From Microvelia longipes (Eukaryota > Arthropoda > Insecta > Hemiptera > Veliidae): DNA of 64,000 nucleotides. The DNA lies in assembly GCA_018340805.1 (NCBI GenBank), contig JACMZG010001911.1, positions 33,454,533 through 33,518,532 on the forward strand, written 5' to 3'. Both the position numbers and the translations under genes were made by a program. The notes beneath the pieces are model-generated. The model saw nothing but the letters and a program-made list of their open reading frames with translations, was not told the origin of the DNA and did no database searches. Of the stretch, positions 50,112 through 61,581 are shown in pieces (the first letter of the stretch is position 1; every line of letters starts with the position of its first letter).

Positions 50112-50152
50112 CTCTGTCGGCGCCCTGATGAGTTAGACGTAACGAAACAGAG
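50112..50152 (+). ncRNA. hammerhead ribozyme motif in satellite copy S3
   Basis: In order: CTCTGT (50112-50117, stem III 5' strand), C (50118, the cleavage-site base of a GUC triplet), GGCGCC (50119-50124), CTGATGA (50125-50131, conserved core), GTTA-GACG-TAAC (50132-50143, stem II of 4 bp with a G-C next to the core), GAA, then ACAGAG (50147-50152), which pairs perfectly with CTCTGT to give a 6-bp stem III including the obligatory A15.1-U16.1. All invariant core bases are present. Stem I is only GGCGCC, self-complementary and too short to fold back, so cleavage would need two copies on one RNA pairing their GGCGCC as a shared 6-bp stem I. Predicted cleavage lies between 50118 and 50119. Activity is untested. 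Confidence 0.72.
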
Positions 50153-50461
50153 TGGTACATGACATTATGTCGAGCCATCAATAATTACAAATGTCGAATG
50201 ATGGAACAGTTCCCAGATGTAGCATTGCATTTGCTTGTTACATTTCCTAGGTGTCTCTCGCACAATTATATTGTGTCAATTTATTATACCCTTAACTTAC
50301 TCTTGAAGGAGAGCCCCAAAACGATGTTTCAGGCCTCTCAATGTATTGAAATAGGCTATGCCCCCTCTGGTATGTATTTAAATGTAGGGTGGCTGAGTTA
50401 TAACACCCGAAAGAAAAAGTCAACTATTTACTACCCCTCAAAGAGACTACTTATACTACTA

Positions 50462-51245
50462 TAGCAAAAAGACTAATACTTAAGATAGACTAAGAGGGAG
50501 GATACAACATCTTTTATCATTCACTGGATAGCGTGATTTTTTGATTTTTATAATAATTACAAGGTCTTGTAAGTATTAAATTATTTTTTACCATTTTGTT
50601 TTAAATTAATAAAAATCATTTAAAATGAGTCGTAATTAATACCTCTGGCTTATTCTTTCAATATCTGTGTTGTATGAAGTGATTTAATGTGACGTCACTG
50701 AAAAATATCCGCCTTTTGTATCCGATAAGGGTTATGGAGAGGTGACGAGTCTCTAGTTTCCCTCTAGGGAGACCTAGTAGGAGTAAGTGTCGTTATGGTA
50801 CAAGCTGGAAACTGTCTCATTTCTAGTTTCCTTATTAGTGTTTGTTCTACCTAAGAACTCCATCCAACTATTAGTCTCTTAGTACTATAGGGAGGACTTG
50901 AGGAGAATAGTACAGTGATAAGGGGTCTGGTAACATAACTATTTCCATTTGGTACCATAACGATACTTGCTCCTACTATAAAGAGACTCTACAACCCTTA
51001 CTAGCGCATACAATTTAAATTGTGCTCTAGGAGCGCCAGGAATTTCCAGTAACGCCTCATAAAATCATTTTATACAACACAAATGATTAATGAATAATGC
51101 GATGGATATTAATTAAAACTTATGTTAAATTCATTTTACTGAATTAATAAGACAAAATAGTCAAAAAATCATGTAATCTTTTTACGTTAAATCATAAATT
51201 AATTTGTAAAATAAAAAAATTACGTTACCAATGAAAATTGTAATG
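50462..51245. repeat. R4 palindrome: two R4 copies head to head
   Basis: Bases 50462-50895 match R4 at 17541-18000. Bases 50895-51245 are a diverged inverted copy of the same unit (rc of 51054-51125 resembles 17690-17790, including gtaaaatgaattta and ttgtgttgtataaa-tgatttta). The arms are roughly 350-430 bp, meeting near 50890. No coding capacity; fold-back architecture. Confidence 0.65.
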
Positions 51246-52469
51246 AAAATTACGTTGTGATGAAAAGCCACCCAGGCCATAATAAGGGCTCTTGTGTCCT
51301 CAAGTCATCCCAAAGCAGATATCACACCAACTTCATTTCACCCTGTTCTTTTTTACGAAATGTTCAAAATAATAATGCTTTCGTTACAATCAAAGTTACA
51401 CCACATTCCTCTTGGCATATTTCCTTTCTAGAGAGCCTAAAACCAATTATTGAAATAAATAAGTTTGTTGCGTCATTGGTATTATGAATATCATTCATGC
51501 AAAATCTGTTGATTTCTTGTTAAAGCATTTTTTATAGATAAAATTATTGATCGCTTTTAATAAACCAAACTAAATAGTCAAGTACATATAAATTAAAATT
51601 TCCCATTTTACATTTACACTTCATTGATCTTGGTTATATTTCTTATCTATTTACAATTAATTAAAGAGAAAAATACTTGTAAGCTAAAATTGTACATTTA
51701 TAAAAAATGAAAATTGAAATCATAAAAAATAAAATTATCAAGTTAGACAAGCCAATAATTCATCCCTGCATAAAAATGTATAAAACGGGTTAAAAATCTT
51801 TTTTTATTTAAAAAAAAGTATAATTTAATTATAGGTACTAAATCATTGCGTTGAATTATCAGAATTTCGACAAGAGTTGGAGGCGGGTGTATGAGTTGAA
51901 AAATGGGATTTTTTTAACCCTTTTATGGCTAATATTTTGTCGTGCTAAGAGTTATCTCTAAGTTAGGGGGTTTTCTGCCTGGTCTCACTCTTTTCCTCTT
52001 CACTGATTATCCATTCAGTTATTTTTATTATAAAATGTAACTTCTTTGTCGCTGTTAGACGAAGATTGAGAAGGATTTTATTCTACATTTTTTTTTATGA
52101 TAGAAGTTAAAATGATTAAAGTGAACCATGCCATTTTTTGTTGTTAATATTATTTTTTGTAAAAAATGCAGTAAAGGGTATTATATAATGTTGTTGCACT
52201 GCAAACTACTGCATTGAATATTAATGTTGTCTTTTATAGTGTATTTTAAAAATGAACTGTACAGAATAGTGAAATAAAATTAATAAGTGACTTCACTCTC
52301 GCATTTCGGGTCTTAAATACAACTGCGAATATCAATAAAATACAATTTTGGCCGCCAGGGCTACTCTTAGCGACTGTTGTAATCACAGATAACATAACCC
52401 TGTACGGCAAAGATTGCCTCCCCCTCTTCCTTCTTCTTCTACCTTTGACATACTACTACCGCTGGTCCC
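51246..52469. other. non-coding, nothing recognised
   Basis: The short frame at 51257-51487 has no recognisable family and sits at the edge of the R4 palindrome. Confidence 0.4.
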
Positions 52470-52612
52470 CCAAAATAGTGTTGAGGTTGGTCCGATTTGA
52501 AATGGTGGGCGTGGTTTAACTCCCAGAAATAAACTTATTGGCTTCCTGGTATTATTTTCCCACGCTGTCAACTGATTTTAGCCATGTGTTACACTATTGC
52601 AAAAGCATAATA
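52470..52612 (-). repeat. dispersed repeat R3/R5 segment, inverted
   Basis: The reverse complement (aacacatggctaaaatcag-ttgacagcgtgggaaaat ... gttaaaccacgcccacc) matches 62640-62762 and, more loosely, 60905-60985 inside R3 copy c. Confidence 0.65.
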
Positions 52613-54565
52613 TTCTTATTTTTCGGAGGATATATTATAACAACACGGAGGATTGATGTTTTTACCAAAAGTTTTTTGGTTCTTTTAACTACTAAGTAGC
52701 AGCCATTTTTAAAATATGAGACAATTCTACTCTGAAACCCGCAATGGTTTTTTTAGGGGAGTGAATTCACTTGTTATTCTATTCCACTATACTGTAAGTA
52801 AAGCATCACCTTTTTGCGTGTCCTGGGCAAATAAGTGTGCTTAGTGGCTAATTCTGCAAGAACCCGAGTTTCTATGCATTCATTTTTTTTTAGAAAGGAA
52901 AGCGGTCAAGTTTGTCAAATCTACTGTTAAATGTAACTATTACTTTTTGGTCTAATGGTTTTAATTATTTTTACTTCTTTATTTGCACTGACAGATCTTG
53001 TAAAACGAAATACGTCGCGGAAACGTGACGTCTCAAAACAAATATTGGAATATAATATAAAAAACCAATCAGATTCTATTATTGGTTTGTTAAGAGCCAA
53101 AAGTGGCCTATAGCATTGCTTGATTATATAAAAAAAAAGTATTTTAGGTTAACTTCCGTAACGCACAAATGCATCTATTATGACACCAGTTAAGGTTTCA
53201 TTGCTTTTATTCATAGGAGTATGCATTTTGTACCTATTGTTTTACGTTTTACTTAGCCTCTAAAAACAAATATTTGTATATTGCAACGGCTTTTATATTT
53301 TATTTTTTCAAAAGAGTTATATTATTTAAAACTGATTAAGTTCTAATAATTTGCACAATAATAATGCACTGCGTCTCTTTTTAAAACTTAATAATTATCA
53401 TTTTTGTATTTCCAGTAATATTAATATAAATTAAATAGTCCCTCTAAAACTACGAACTATCAATATGTTTTAATAGACTCAATTAAAATTGCTTTCGATT
53501 TTTATACAAAAATTTGTGATTTTTAAATCAGTAATAATAAAACAATTAAAACAATCTAAAGCATAACAGCTGAAGGGTCTTCGTTAATCAAAAAATTAAA
53601 GAACTTGAAACTTTTGACAAATTCAAAAAAAATATAATTGAGAAATGGTTATTTCCACTTTAAAATATAAAAGTTAATAAAAACACTTTTTTATTATTAC
53701 TTTATCGCAAAACTTTGTCAGAACAATGATGTTGCGAAGTCACAATAGAATGGAGAAATTTTTGAAGCAAAAAAACTTTTTTTTCGAAAGTTTTTTCCTA
53801 GAGTGCTTTAAGAGGAAAAAGTTTTATAAAGATATTTCCTTCCAGCACAAAACCCTTGATTAATGAAGACGGAAAGGGACAATATAAGAAATAAGAGCAA
53901 AAATTTCCGCATCGACAAACACTTCATAAAAAGTGTTATAATTGTTCTATTAAAATGTTTATAAAAAAAAATTAAATTTAATACTGGGATTTCCCATTAT
54001 ATAATTATAGAGTTGGTTAGAGTTCTATTCAATAATATAGTTTTATAGAATGTTGCTATAGCTCTATAGATAGCCGACAATTAATTTTATTATAATTTTT
54101 ATTAATTAAACCACAAAATGACATTTAATATTAAAATATTTAGCATCAAAATCATTTTCAAAACGCTTTTTATTAACTTTTGCAAGTTTTGGGAACAACT
54201 GCATATAGTTGCTTTATGCATCCGTGTAATTTGAAGGCTCAATCCAAGATATTTATTTTACCTTTTATTATCTTGGAGAAAACGTATTCTTTATATTTTA
54301 TAATATATTAATATAGTAAATTATATTAATACTTTGATTGTATTATATCATTGTATTGAGTGATTGTCACGTGATTGTTCCGATTGATTACTGAGTTGGA
54401 GCGATTTTCAAGCATCGGGGTAAAAGAGATTGTTGACATATTTGGTCCCTTTACTTCGTCTTATTTTATCAGAGTAAGTAAAGGAATCAAGTTGTCTCCT
54501 GCTCTTTCTGTTGTCTGAAAACAGAGTAACAGCAGTGAACTTTTCGATCTCAAGCTATAGTTAGT
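52613..54565. other. non-coding, nothing recognised
   Basis: AT-rich, with no supported exon or RNA gene. Confidence 0.4.
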
Positions 54566-54569
54566 GTAC

Positions 54570-54760
54570 CTCACATAGTCTGAGGAGATAATCACATACT
54601 CTAAGGAGATAATCACATACTCGATAATCAGATACTCAGAGGAGATAAACACATACTCTAAGGAGATAATCTCATACTCGATAATCAGATACTCTGAGGA
54701 GATAATCACATACTATGAAGAGATAATCACATTCTCTGAGGAGATACCCCACATACTTTG
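54570..54760. repeat. 21-bp minisatellite, about 9 partly degenerate units
   Basis: The unit is close to ctctgaggagataatcacata. Some units are shortened to tcgataatcagatac. The antisense frame of Ile-Ser-Glu-Tyr repeats is a product of the repeat. Confidence 0.88.
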
Positions 54761-55144
54761 AGTAGATGTTTATCAGTATTTATTTTGTGTTAACAGGAGG
54801 AACAATAGCTAGCAAAGGGAAAACGACTTCAAGCTCAATTCTCATTCTACTCATCATTCTTAGCTCATCAATTCATCTGAGATGATTTCATCAAATGTTA
54901 TTCAATACTTTTTACTCTGAATGAGTCAGATTACATTTTTGCAGCCTTTGGTTTGAAATCATTACTTATTATAGACGAATGAAGGATGTAATTTGTAATT
55001 ATTTTAACATCACGTCCTGTAAAAAATGATTTAGGTAATTTATCTTATTGGTGCAAATATGTATTTTCCCCATATTTTAAATTTGCGTCTTAATCAATAT
55101 TGTTTTATTCATTTGTTTTATTTGTTATTTTAGTTACAGGTTTT
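54761..55144. other. non-coding, nothing recognised
   Basis: Contains a small atgatttcatc/gatgagctaag inverted area near 54850-54895. No gene. Confidence 0.35.
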
Positions 55145-55945
55145 AGTTTTACTTTTGCTTTTCCTCATTTATACCGTAGGTATAAAGGAAAAAAGTTGTG
55201 TTTGCAAAAATTCTGAAACCGGGATGTCACCTGAATTATCCGTTTGAGGTATTAAAGCCTCCTAAGTGGTTTTCACAAAGATGTGTGTGTGTGTGTGTGT
55301 ATGTTATCATCGTATTGCTCCCAGCATATTTATGCTAGAGAGTTGAAAAAGTAAAAAAAAAGTATTCTTTAGGCGTAGTTGTGCTATCTAGAAAATAATT
55401 TTCGATGACGTCGTTAATCTGCAATAATGACTCAGCAAAAATTTGGAATATTCATAAAACGCAGGATAATGTTGCGATTGGGTTAAGGTTCGACCTGCAT
55501 GTAGTCATACATATGTCGAACATATATGCCAAGTTCCATCTCATTACCAGCAGTAGTGTTATTAAATTACTTCTATGCGTTTTTTTTTTAAAAATTGTAA
55601 ACAATCGGGAAATTATCCAATTGAGTTGAAATTTGGTTTAATTATATAGCTTTACGTAATTAATAAGTACACTAAGTTTCGTTTCAATACAATTATATCC
55701 ATGAGTTTTGTTAGATCATATAAGTTGTTGTTAGTAACATCGGGCGTGGTCAGTGCCTGGCTGGGTGACCGCTGGGAATACTATCTGAGGACAAGCGAAG
55801 CGAGTCCGGAAACGTGTTGCACTATAAATTTGGCGATTTTTAGATTCTGAGGACGAGCGAAGCGAGATCGAAGTAGGGAGGATGAGTGTAACGAATCCGA
55901 TGTAATGAGAAAAGGTTCCGACGTACCCCGTACCCGATTATCTTA
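55145..55945 (-). repeat. dispersed repeat E, copy E4 (longest, inverted)
   Basis: The reverse complement starts tcgggtacggggtacgtcgg (55945) and ends in gaggaaaagcaaaagtaaaa (about 55150). It contains two gaggacgagcgaagcgag-like runs (55788 and 55849) and the best 5S-like segment. A (GT)n run (55281-55302) and a short unassigned frame lie inside. Confidence 0.7.
55736..55781 (+). repeat. 5S rRNA-derived segment within repeat E
   Basis: aacatcgggcgtggtcagtg followed by cctggctgggtgaccgctgg and gaatac corresponds to the 3' half of animal 5S rRNA, including the C-box area (normally GGATGGGTGACCGCCTGGGAA). The 5' half of 5S is absent, so this is not a 5S gene. Confidence 0.75.
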
Positions 55946-57368
55946 ATTATAACTTATAATTATAATTTAAGGATTAATATTAATAGGGATTTTAATAAAT
56001 ATATTTTGTTTCCCAGATCATGTTCATTCCTTCATATATGAGCAGTGAAAGACATAGTTTTTTTTGTATTTTTTTTTTTGTTATTGATAACATACGAACA
56101 AATACTATTCTAACGAAAAGGTCGTAACGGGTTGATTGGTATGTTACAAGCAGTTCATCCCTTGCCGCTTCTATTAAAGGGGGGGGGGTTGATCACAAAA
56201 CTAAGATATACCATATCCTTAGAGTGATCGTGAATGGAGTCTATTATAAATAATGGATTCCTAGTTAGGTTAAAAGCGCTTTGCCAATGAAGTTTTATTT
56301 TGTGGAGAGACTTCTTTTCTTTCATTATTTAAGATATATCAAGTTCCTAATACGATAGTATAATATAATTTGTGGCATATTTCTATTATAATTTTAACTA
56401 TCAACGCAGTTTTTTGTAAACTAAGTTTTATTTGTCATAACAAGTACGAAAAGCACAATGCACTTTATTACATACTTATTGTTACGGCATAATAAATCAA
56501 ATATGTTTGCAACTTTCTTAAATGCCAAACTTAAAGAATACTTTCACATAAATCGAGTATTTTTCTATCAAAATTGGATGGCTATTAATCAATTTAAATA
56601 TTTAAGCAATTAAATGCCTTAAATTTTAGTTTCCTTGGCTTCAGTGTTTTCCTATTGGTTTTGCGCAACATTTCAATAGAATATTTTTAAAAAGGAGACA
56701 TTTAAAAAAAAAGTATTTATTAGAATTACTTGATTAAAACCATGGTTATACTATTTTTAAAATCTACTAATGTTAAACGAAATTAACTTTTAGGTATCAA
56801 ATTTTGATAGATATATACTTAATTTTTGTCTTTAAAAATGGTCTATTCATTTTTTTTTAGATTAACAGGGACCTACTTATTTAACAAAACTTATATTTGT
56901 TCGTTTAATCGAGAGTCATTATGAGAAAGTAACCACGTTTGATAAATATAAGCATATTTTTTATCCATATGGCACACAAAATGGGCCCTAGTGGATATAA
57001 ATGGACCCTAGTACATTTACCCAATTATAGATGTGGAAATTTAAAATAAAAAAATATTGTCTTGTAATTGGGCTTATTTGATATGGATATGATCGTTTGC
57101 TAAGAGATTTGAAGTAAAACTCATAACATTCTAGTGTTTTTTATACAATTGTATAAAATTCGATTGTATTTACCAATTTACACTTGTACATTAGTGGAAA
57201 AAATTTCTTACAATTATTAGTAAGCTTTTTACTTGTAGTATACAGATTTTTACTTTCACGAAACGGGGCCTAGGTGTCTTGTAATACTTCATTTTATGGT
57301 TGGTTTAAGCCTACTCTTCAAAACCTACAGTGGTACAATAACCTCTCCTATCCGCTGCGGTAACATCT
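55946..57368. other. non-coding, nothing recognised
   Basis: AT-rich, with a G run near 56180 (gggggggg). No exon recognised. Confidence 0.4.
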
Positions 57369-57370
57369 TA

Positions 57371-57877
57371 GAATAATACTAATATATAGAAGGAGCACAG
57401 GACCGTAAACATAATTGTAATTTCACTGATAACACGAAAGCCGTTTGACTGGTGCACTTAAGTAATGCTGCCAACCTGACAACAAAACATTATTTTAAAT
57501 GTGTGTCATAAATATATATTAATGAAGAAAGATCGTAAAGAACAAATATGATAACTTAAAACACCTGCTGAGTATTTAATAAAACCGGTCTTAGACGGCA
57601 AAAGGGTGGCGGAATACAAAAATCTACATTTACTTGACGAGGACTAAGTTGAATAAATACGTTAAACTACAATTTAAAATGCTTTAAATATTGTAATGCA
57701 CCGATATTTATATTAGTATTTTATGAATAATAAATCATTAATTAATAATTCAGCAACCGGAAGTATTGCCAACTTTTTTAAGAAAATTTTACATTGTTAG
57801 GGTGGCAGCATTACTTAAGTCCACCAGTGAACCTATTCGTGTATAGTAGTGCTCCTTCTATATATATAGTATTATTC
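57371..57877. mobile_element. Tc1/mariner-like MITE, 507 bp
   Basis: The ends are inverted copies beginning GAATAATACT, then (t)atatagaaggagcac. The inverted similarity reaches further inward to gcacttaagtaatgctgcca (57456-57475) against its complement at about 57797-57822. TA flanks both ends (57369-57370 and 57878-57879), the Tc1/mariner target duplication. No transposase. The inner part contains no recognisable gene. Confidence 0.75.
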
Positions 57878-59997
57878 TATGAGTAACATGCTAATTAAAC
57901 TATTTTGAGTTTTTCTTTAAAATTGGACTATTTAATTCAATAATATTATGCTTTACCGTATAATTATTTTAGTAATATTTTATTTTTATTGGTATTTGTT
58001 CAGTATTTCTTTTTAATTAATATTAAACTGTAACTATATACTGTTAGTAAACAGAGATAAAATATTGCTTTGTAAATGTTTAAATTTAGTAATAAAATAG
58101 AGAATAAATGAGTAATAATTAATTAAATATGTTTTTAATTTGTAATGTACAAACAATGTAAATATAATCCATCAAATAAACCTTTTAAAACATTCATGAA
58201 TATTATTTTTAAGTATTTTGTAAATATATTTAAATAAATTATTATTGAAGTAAATTAAATGTTTTTTTAGGAAAATATAATTCGTAATAAAAATATTTAT
58301 AATAGATAGGAATTTTATAAAAGACAAGATATCTGTGTTATAAATGTATAATAATAAATATATTAAAAAGTACAAATTTGTTGCGATAAAAGATGGCAAT
58401 TATTTCGCTACGTTACAGTTAAGTCGAATAAATTGTAAAATTGTCTGCTTGGAAAAAAGTTTTAAGGGAAAGGGCGTAAGAGGTTTGAAACTTGAAATGT
58501 ATCATTGGTACGAACGTAGACCAATAGCTTTACTTTCTTTGTTGGCTTTATAGCTCTGTATTATGTATAACCACATCAAAGTCACATACATACACACCCA
58601 GTATAATAAATAATGTATCCAAAGCTGTCCTAAATAAAGCTTCTTTCCTGAAAGATTGTCACCAAAATCTTATTTTTTCTGGCAAAATTGTTGACTATAC
58701 ACAACTTTATCTTGTTCCGCCTTCCATCTCTCTTGAAAAACAAAACACTTTTCCGGGAACTTTACATTTTACTTATTGACCTTGAAGTAGAGGCTTTATT
58801 CATTCTGTGTCATTTATTATTTCTGTAATTTTTTTTATAATTAAATAAAGCATTCTTGAAACCAGGTAGGATATTAAAGCAAGTTTATTAAATCACAACT
58901 ATATTTCGCCTGTACATCCAGACATATTCATATCAAAAAATTAAATCAAGCATTCTTATTCTGGAATTTGAAAATTGTTTGCTGAATTTGATATTTTCTA
59001 TTTAAGAGACGGAGTCTAGAGCCTTAAACAGTTACACTTATACTGTTACTTATCTCCACTGGTCAATAATTTTATTTTTATTTATTTAGATATGGTATAA
59101 AGTTGTATTGTACTATGTAACATAATAATATTTATAATGATTACAATGTATGAACATTTGATTATAAAAGGATACTGATAAAAATTTTATATTTAAATTT
59201 TGATCTTACTATCTAGTTTGTAAATGTACCTATTTCTGTGTATATTTTGTAAAATTCAAATAATGTTATGTATTATGAAAAAATAAAAGCGAATGTTATT
59301 CCAATGGGATGTTTTTGTCATAACCAAATAACATGACCAAGTCAGATTTTCCTGAAATTATAATTTGATAAATAGAGGTGTTGGTTATTCAAAATGACAG
59401 TAATATAAGTTAGCGAGGCAAATAGGCCACGTTGTTGAGCTTTCCTTGCCCGATTTCCTTATTGAATAGGTTAATTAATTAATATAATAGAGTATTTGCA
59501 TGTTTCCAAAACATTTTTTTGCTGATAAAATGATTAAATGTGTTTAAGAAAATATATTAAGCTGTAAAAAATATTTATTTAATTTTAAATAGTCAAAATA
59601 AGCATTAAAGAAGAGGAAAGGGGAATGGGTGAGAGAGTGGGGTGAAAACGGAACATTCTAAAGGTTGGGTCATTTAACGTACAGACAGGAGTTTTAGTTA
59701 GAAATATCGTAAGGTCAACAGTTGCTTACAGTTCAAGAGAATGTAAAGAAGACTGAAACAAAACAATTCCGTGTTCCAGGTAATACAATGCCTAAGGAAC
59801 GTGATGACTACAGCTGTCAGTATCATCTGGTTGATAGTATAGAATAAACTCATATGAGTGTTGCTCTAATGAATATTGTAGATACTACACGGCGGTATTC
59901 GTACGTTTGACGTCACACAAGCAGTCGAGGCCGTTTTCTCGCCAAAAGAACATGTTTAAATATATTTTTCGCGTATTAGAATATGTTTAAATATATC
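57878..59997. other. non-coding, nothing recognised
   Basis: The frame at 58344-58553 reads through generic basic residues with no recognisable domain. No other candidate. Confidence 0.4.
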
Positions 59998-60345
59998 AGT
60001 TCCCAGATGTAGTTTTGCATAGTGCTTGTCACATTTCCTAGATGTCTCTCGCACAATTGTATTGGGTCAACTATTAATGTTTATCAAAATTCGGTAGTAT
60101 CAAATGATGTTCAGATACTACCCCATATTTGCCCTTGTACGATGGCAGCAAGACAGCACCGCTTGTCTTTGGTGAATATTCACATTATATTCTTCAGAAT
60201 TTAAATTTAAGGTCTGAGTAAGTTGGCTCTGTTTGCGCCCTGATGAGTTAACCCTGAGACGTAACGAAACAGAGAGGGACGTGACATTATATCGAGCCAT
60301 CAATGATGACGATTGTCAAAAACTCGGTAGTGTTAAATGATTGTA
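59998..60345 (+). repeat. satellite S, copy S4 (rearranged)
   Basis: Contains the end of one monomer (ttcccagatgtag...cctagatgtctctcgcac) and most of a second. It then jumps from gatgacgattgtc directly to aaaactcggtagt, a deletion relative to the 50-kb copies. Confidence 0.8.
60227..60274 (+). ncRNA. degenerate hammerhead motif in satellite copy S4
   Basis: CTCTGT, then T (GUU instead of GUC), TGCGCC, CTGATGA, stem II with an enlarged loop (GTTA...TAAC), GAAACAGAG. Core and stem III are intact, but stem I loses its perfect palindrome. Confidence 0.5.
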
Positions 60346-60745
60346 AATAAGACGGCCACATTAGTAGCTTCGCTGTCACGGTGCTTTTGCGGCCTAGGAG
60401 CCTATCTGTGTCCGCGAATTGGCCACAAGGAGTTGTCATGTAAGTTTTGTTAACTTAGAGTATAGTGAATTTAAAAAAACAGTAACTCGAGTCTCTCCAT
60501 CTACCCATACTCGTATTAAGGACCAGTATTAATACTCTTCTATTAGAATGTTTTGAATTAAGACAATACATGGAAGTAAGTGCCAAAAAAGGTGGAAAAG
60601 TCAGCTTGTTATGATAATGGTTAAGTGAAACACAGCTAGTTCGAGTATGCTAGGTCCAGTATCATCTGATGAGAAAGTCATTAAGATGGATCTATAAGAT
60701 CCGGTGCCATCGTTGGCACTTCATAAGCCTTTTTCCTTTAAAAAC

Positions 60746-60809
60746 AAGAGGCCTTCGGCCTCTTTGCCGCTCGGGGCTTTGCGCCTCCCTGTGGCCGCTT
60801 TGCGGCCAC
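60746..60809. repeat. two GC-rich hairpins in tandem
   Basis: AAGAGGCC-TTC-GGCCTCTT (60746-60764) and GTGGCCGC-TTT-GCGGCCAC (60791-60809). Conspicuous in AT-rich surroundings. The second recurs as gccgctttgcggc near 22189 at the start of R3 copy a. Confidence 0.8.
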
Positions 60810-61055
60810 ATGATTGTTGTACTTTATCAGTTCGTCATATTACTGGTTTATATAAGTGGCATACTGCCACGATATAAGCAAATTTTCAAATGTATTAAAG
60901 GATAACACACGGCTAAAATCAGCTGAAAGCACGCTAAAATTCTAAAGAATTCTATTGGTTCTGACCGACCACGCCGCTTCCCCTTTTGGGTTAAGTTTAT
61001 TTCGTTCTGAGAAAGCGTTTGAAAATTATCGTGTCCCATAGAAACGTCTAGAAAC
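60795..61055 (+). repeat. dispersed repeat R3, copy c
   Basis: From gccgctttgcggcc through tcatattactggtttatataagtggcatactgcc to tcgtgtcccatagaaacgtctag. Best preserved copy of the family. Confidence 0.68.
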
Positions 61056-61581
61056 AAAAATATCGTTCAATAATCAATAATAAAATAACATTGTATAATC
61101 AATAATCGATCAAATGTTCTGATTTTTGGATATCATGTAGTCAACTATAGAACAAGTTATTATTAAAAATTATAGCTTTCAGTTTGTTATAGCCGCAGAG
61201 CTCTAGCATGGCAAATTCTTTTTAAGACAGGAAAACAGAATTTCAACTGTACCTTTGAATAGGCTATTATCCCGACAAAGAATGAAGAGATCGAAAAGAT
61301 AGAAGACACACTGCTCTATAAATGTTCCACTAAATTAAATCGTTCTTATGCAACAAAATAATTTACGACCTACGAGAATTTTATGATAAAATAAGATAAT
61401 ATAATTATCTATAAAATAATTAATATATTATAATAATGTAAATTTAAAGTGTATTAAAAATGTATTAACAATTTTGTGAGTATAATGTTAATGTTATATT
61501 GTCTTGTAAAAATTTATTTGACATATCCTATTCCAAAACATGTTAGGCTAATGGAGAAATAAAGATTTATTTATATACAAC
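61056..61581. other. non-coding, nothing recognised
   Basis: AT-rich, with no exon, RNA gene or shared repeat seen. Confidence 0.35.

Larger units (their letters stand above)
49655..50279. repeat. satellite S, two copies forming a near-perfect palindrome (S2 and S3)
   Basis: The left arm 49697-49926 and the right arm 50050-50279 (230 bp each) are reverse complements with few mismatches. The 123-bp spacer (49927-50049) is the remainder of the S3 monomer. On the + strand a full monomer runs from cctaggtgtctc at 49931 to the next cctaggtgtctc at 50246, a 315-bp period. Each arm contains a hammerhead motif, on opposite strands. Confidence 0.9.

Noticed and set aside
50112..50210. Type I hammerhead arrangement (stem III hairpin after GAAA, cleavage at the tgtcgagcc near 50166)
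   Set aside because: Only about 3 bp of stem III form, and the bases upstream of CUGAUGA do not pair with those after that site; the open-stem-III reading with CUCUGU/ACAGAG fits far better.
50159..50464. 101-codon frame across the satellite S copy
   Set aside because: It lies in a non-coding satellite and its unique flank; other copies of the satellite do not keep the frame.
54461..54709. 82-codon antisense frame of Ile-Ser-Glu-Tyr repeats
   Set aside because: Reading of a 21-bp minisatellite; units are irregular and there is no gene context.
55736..55781. A 5S rRNA gene
   Set aside because: Only the 3' half is present, diverged, and repeated inside a dispersed element; no 5' half or terminator.
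58344..58553. 69-codon + strand frame
   Set aside because: No domain, no splice context, and composition similar to surrounding non-coding sequence.
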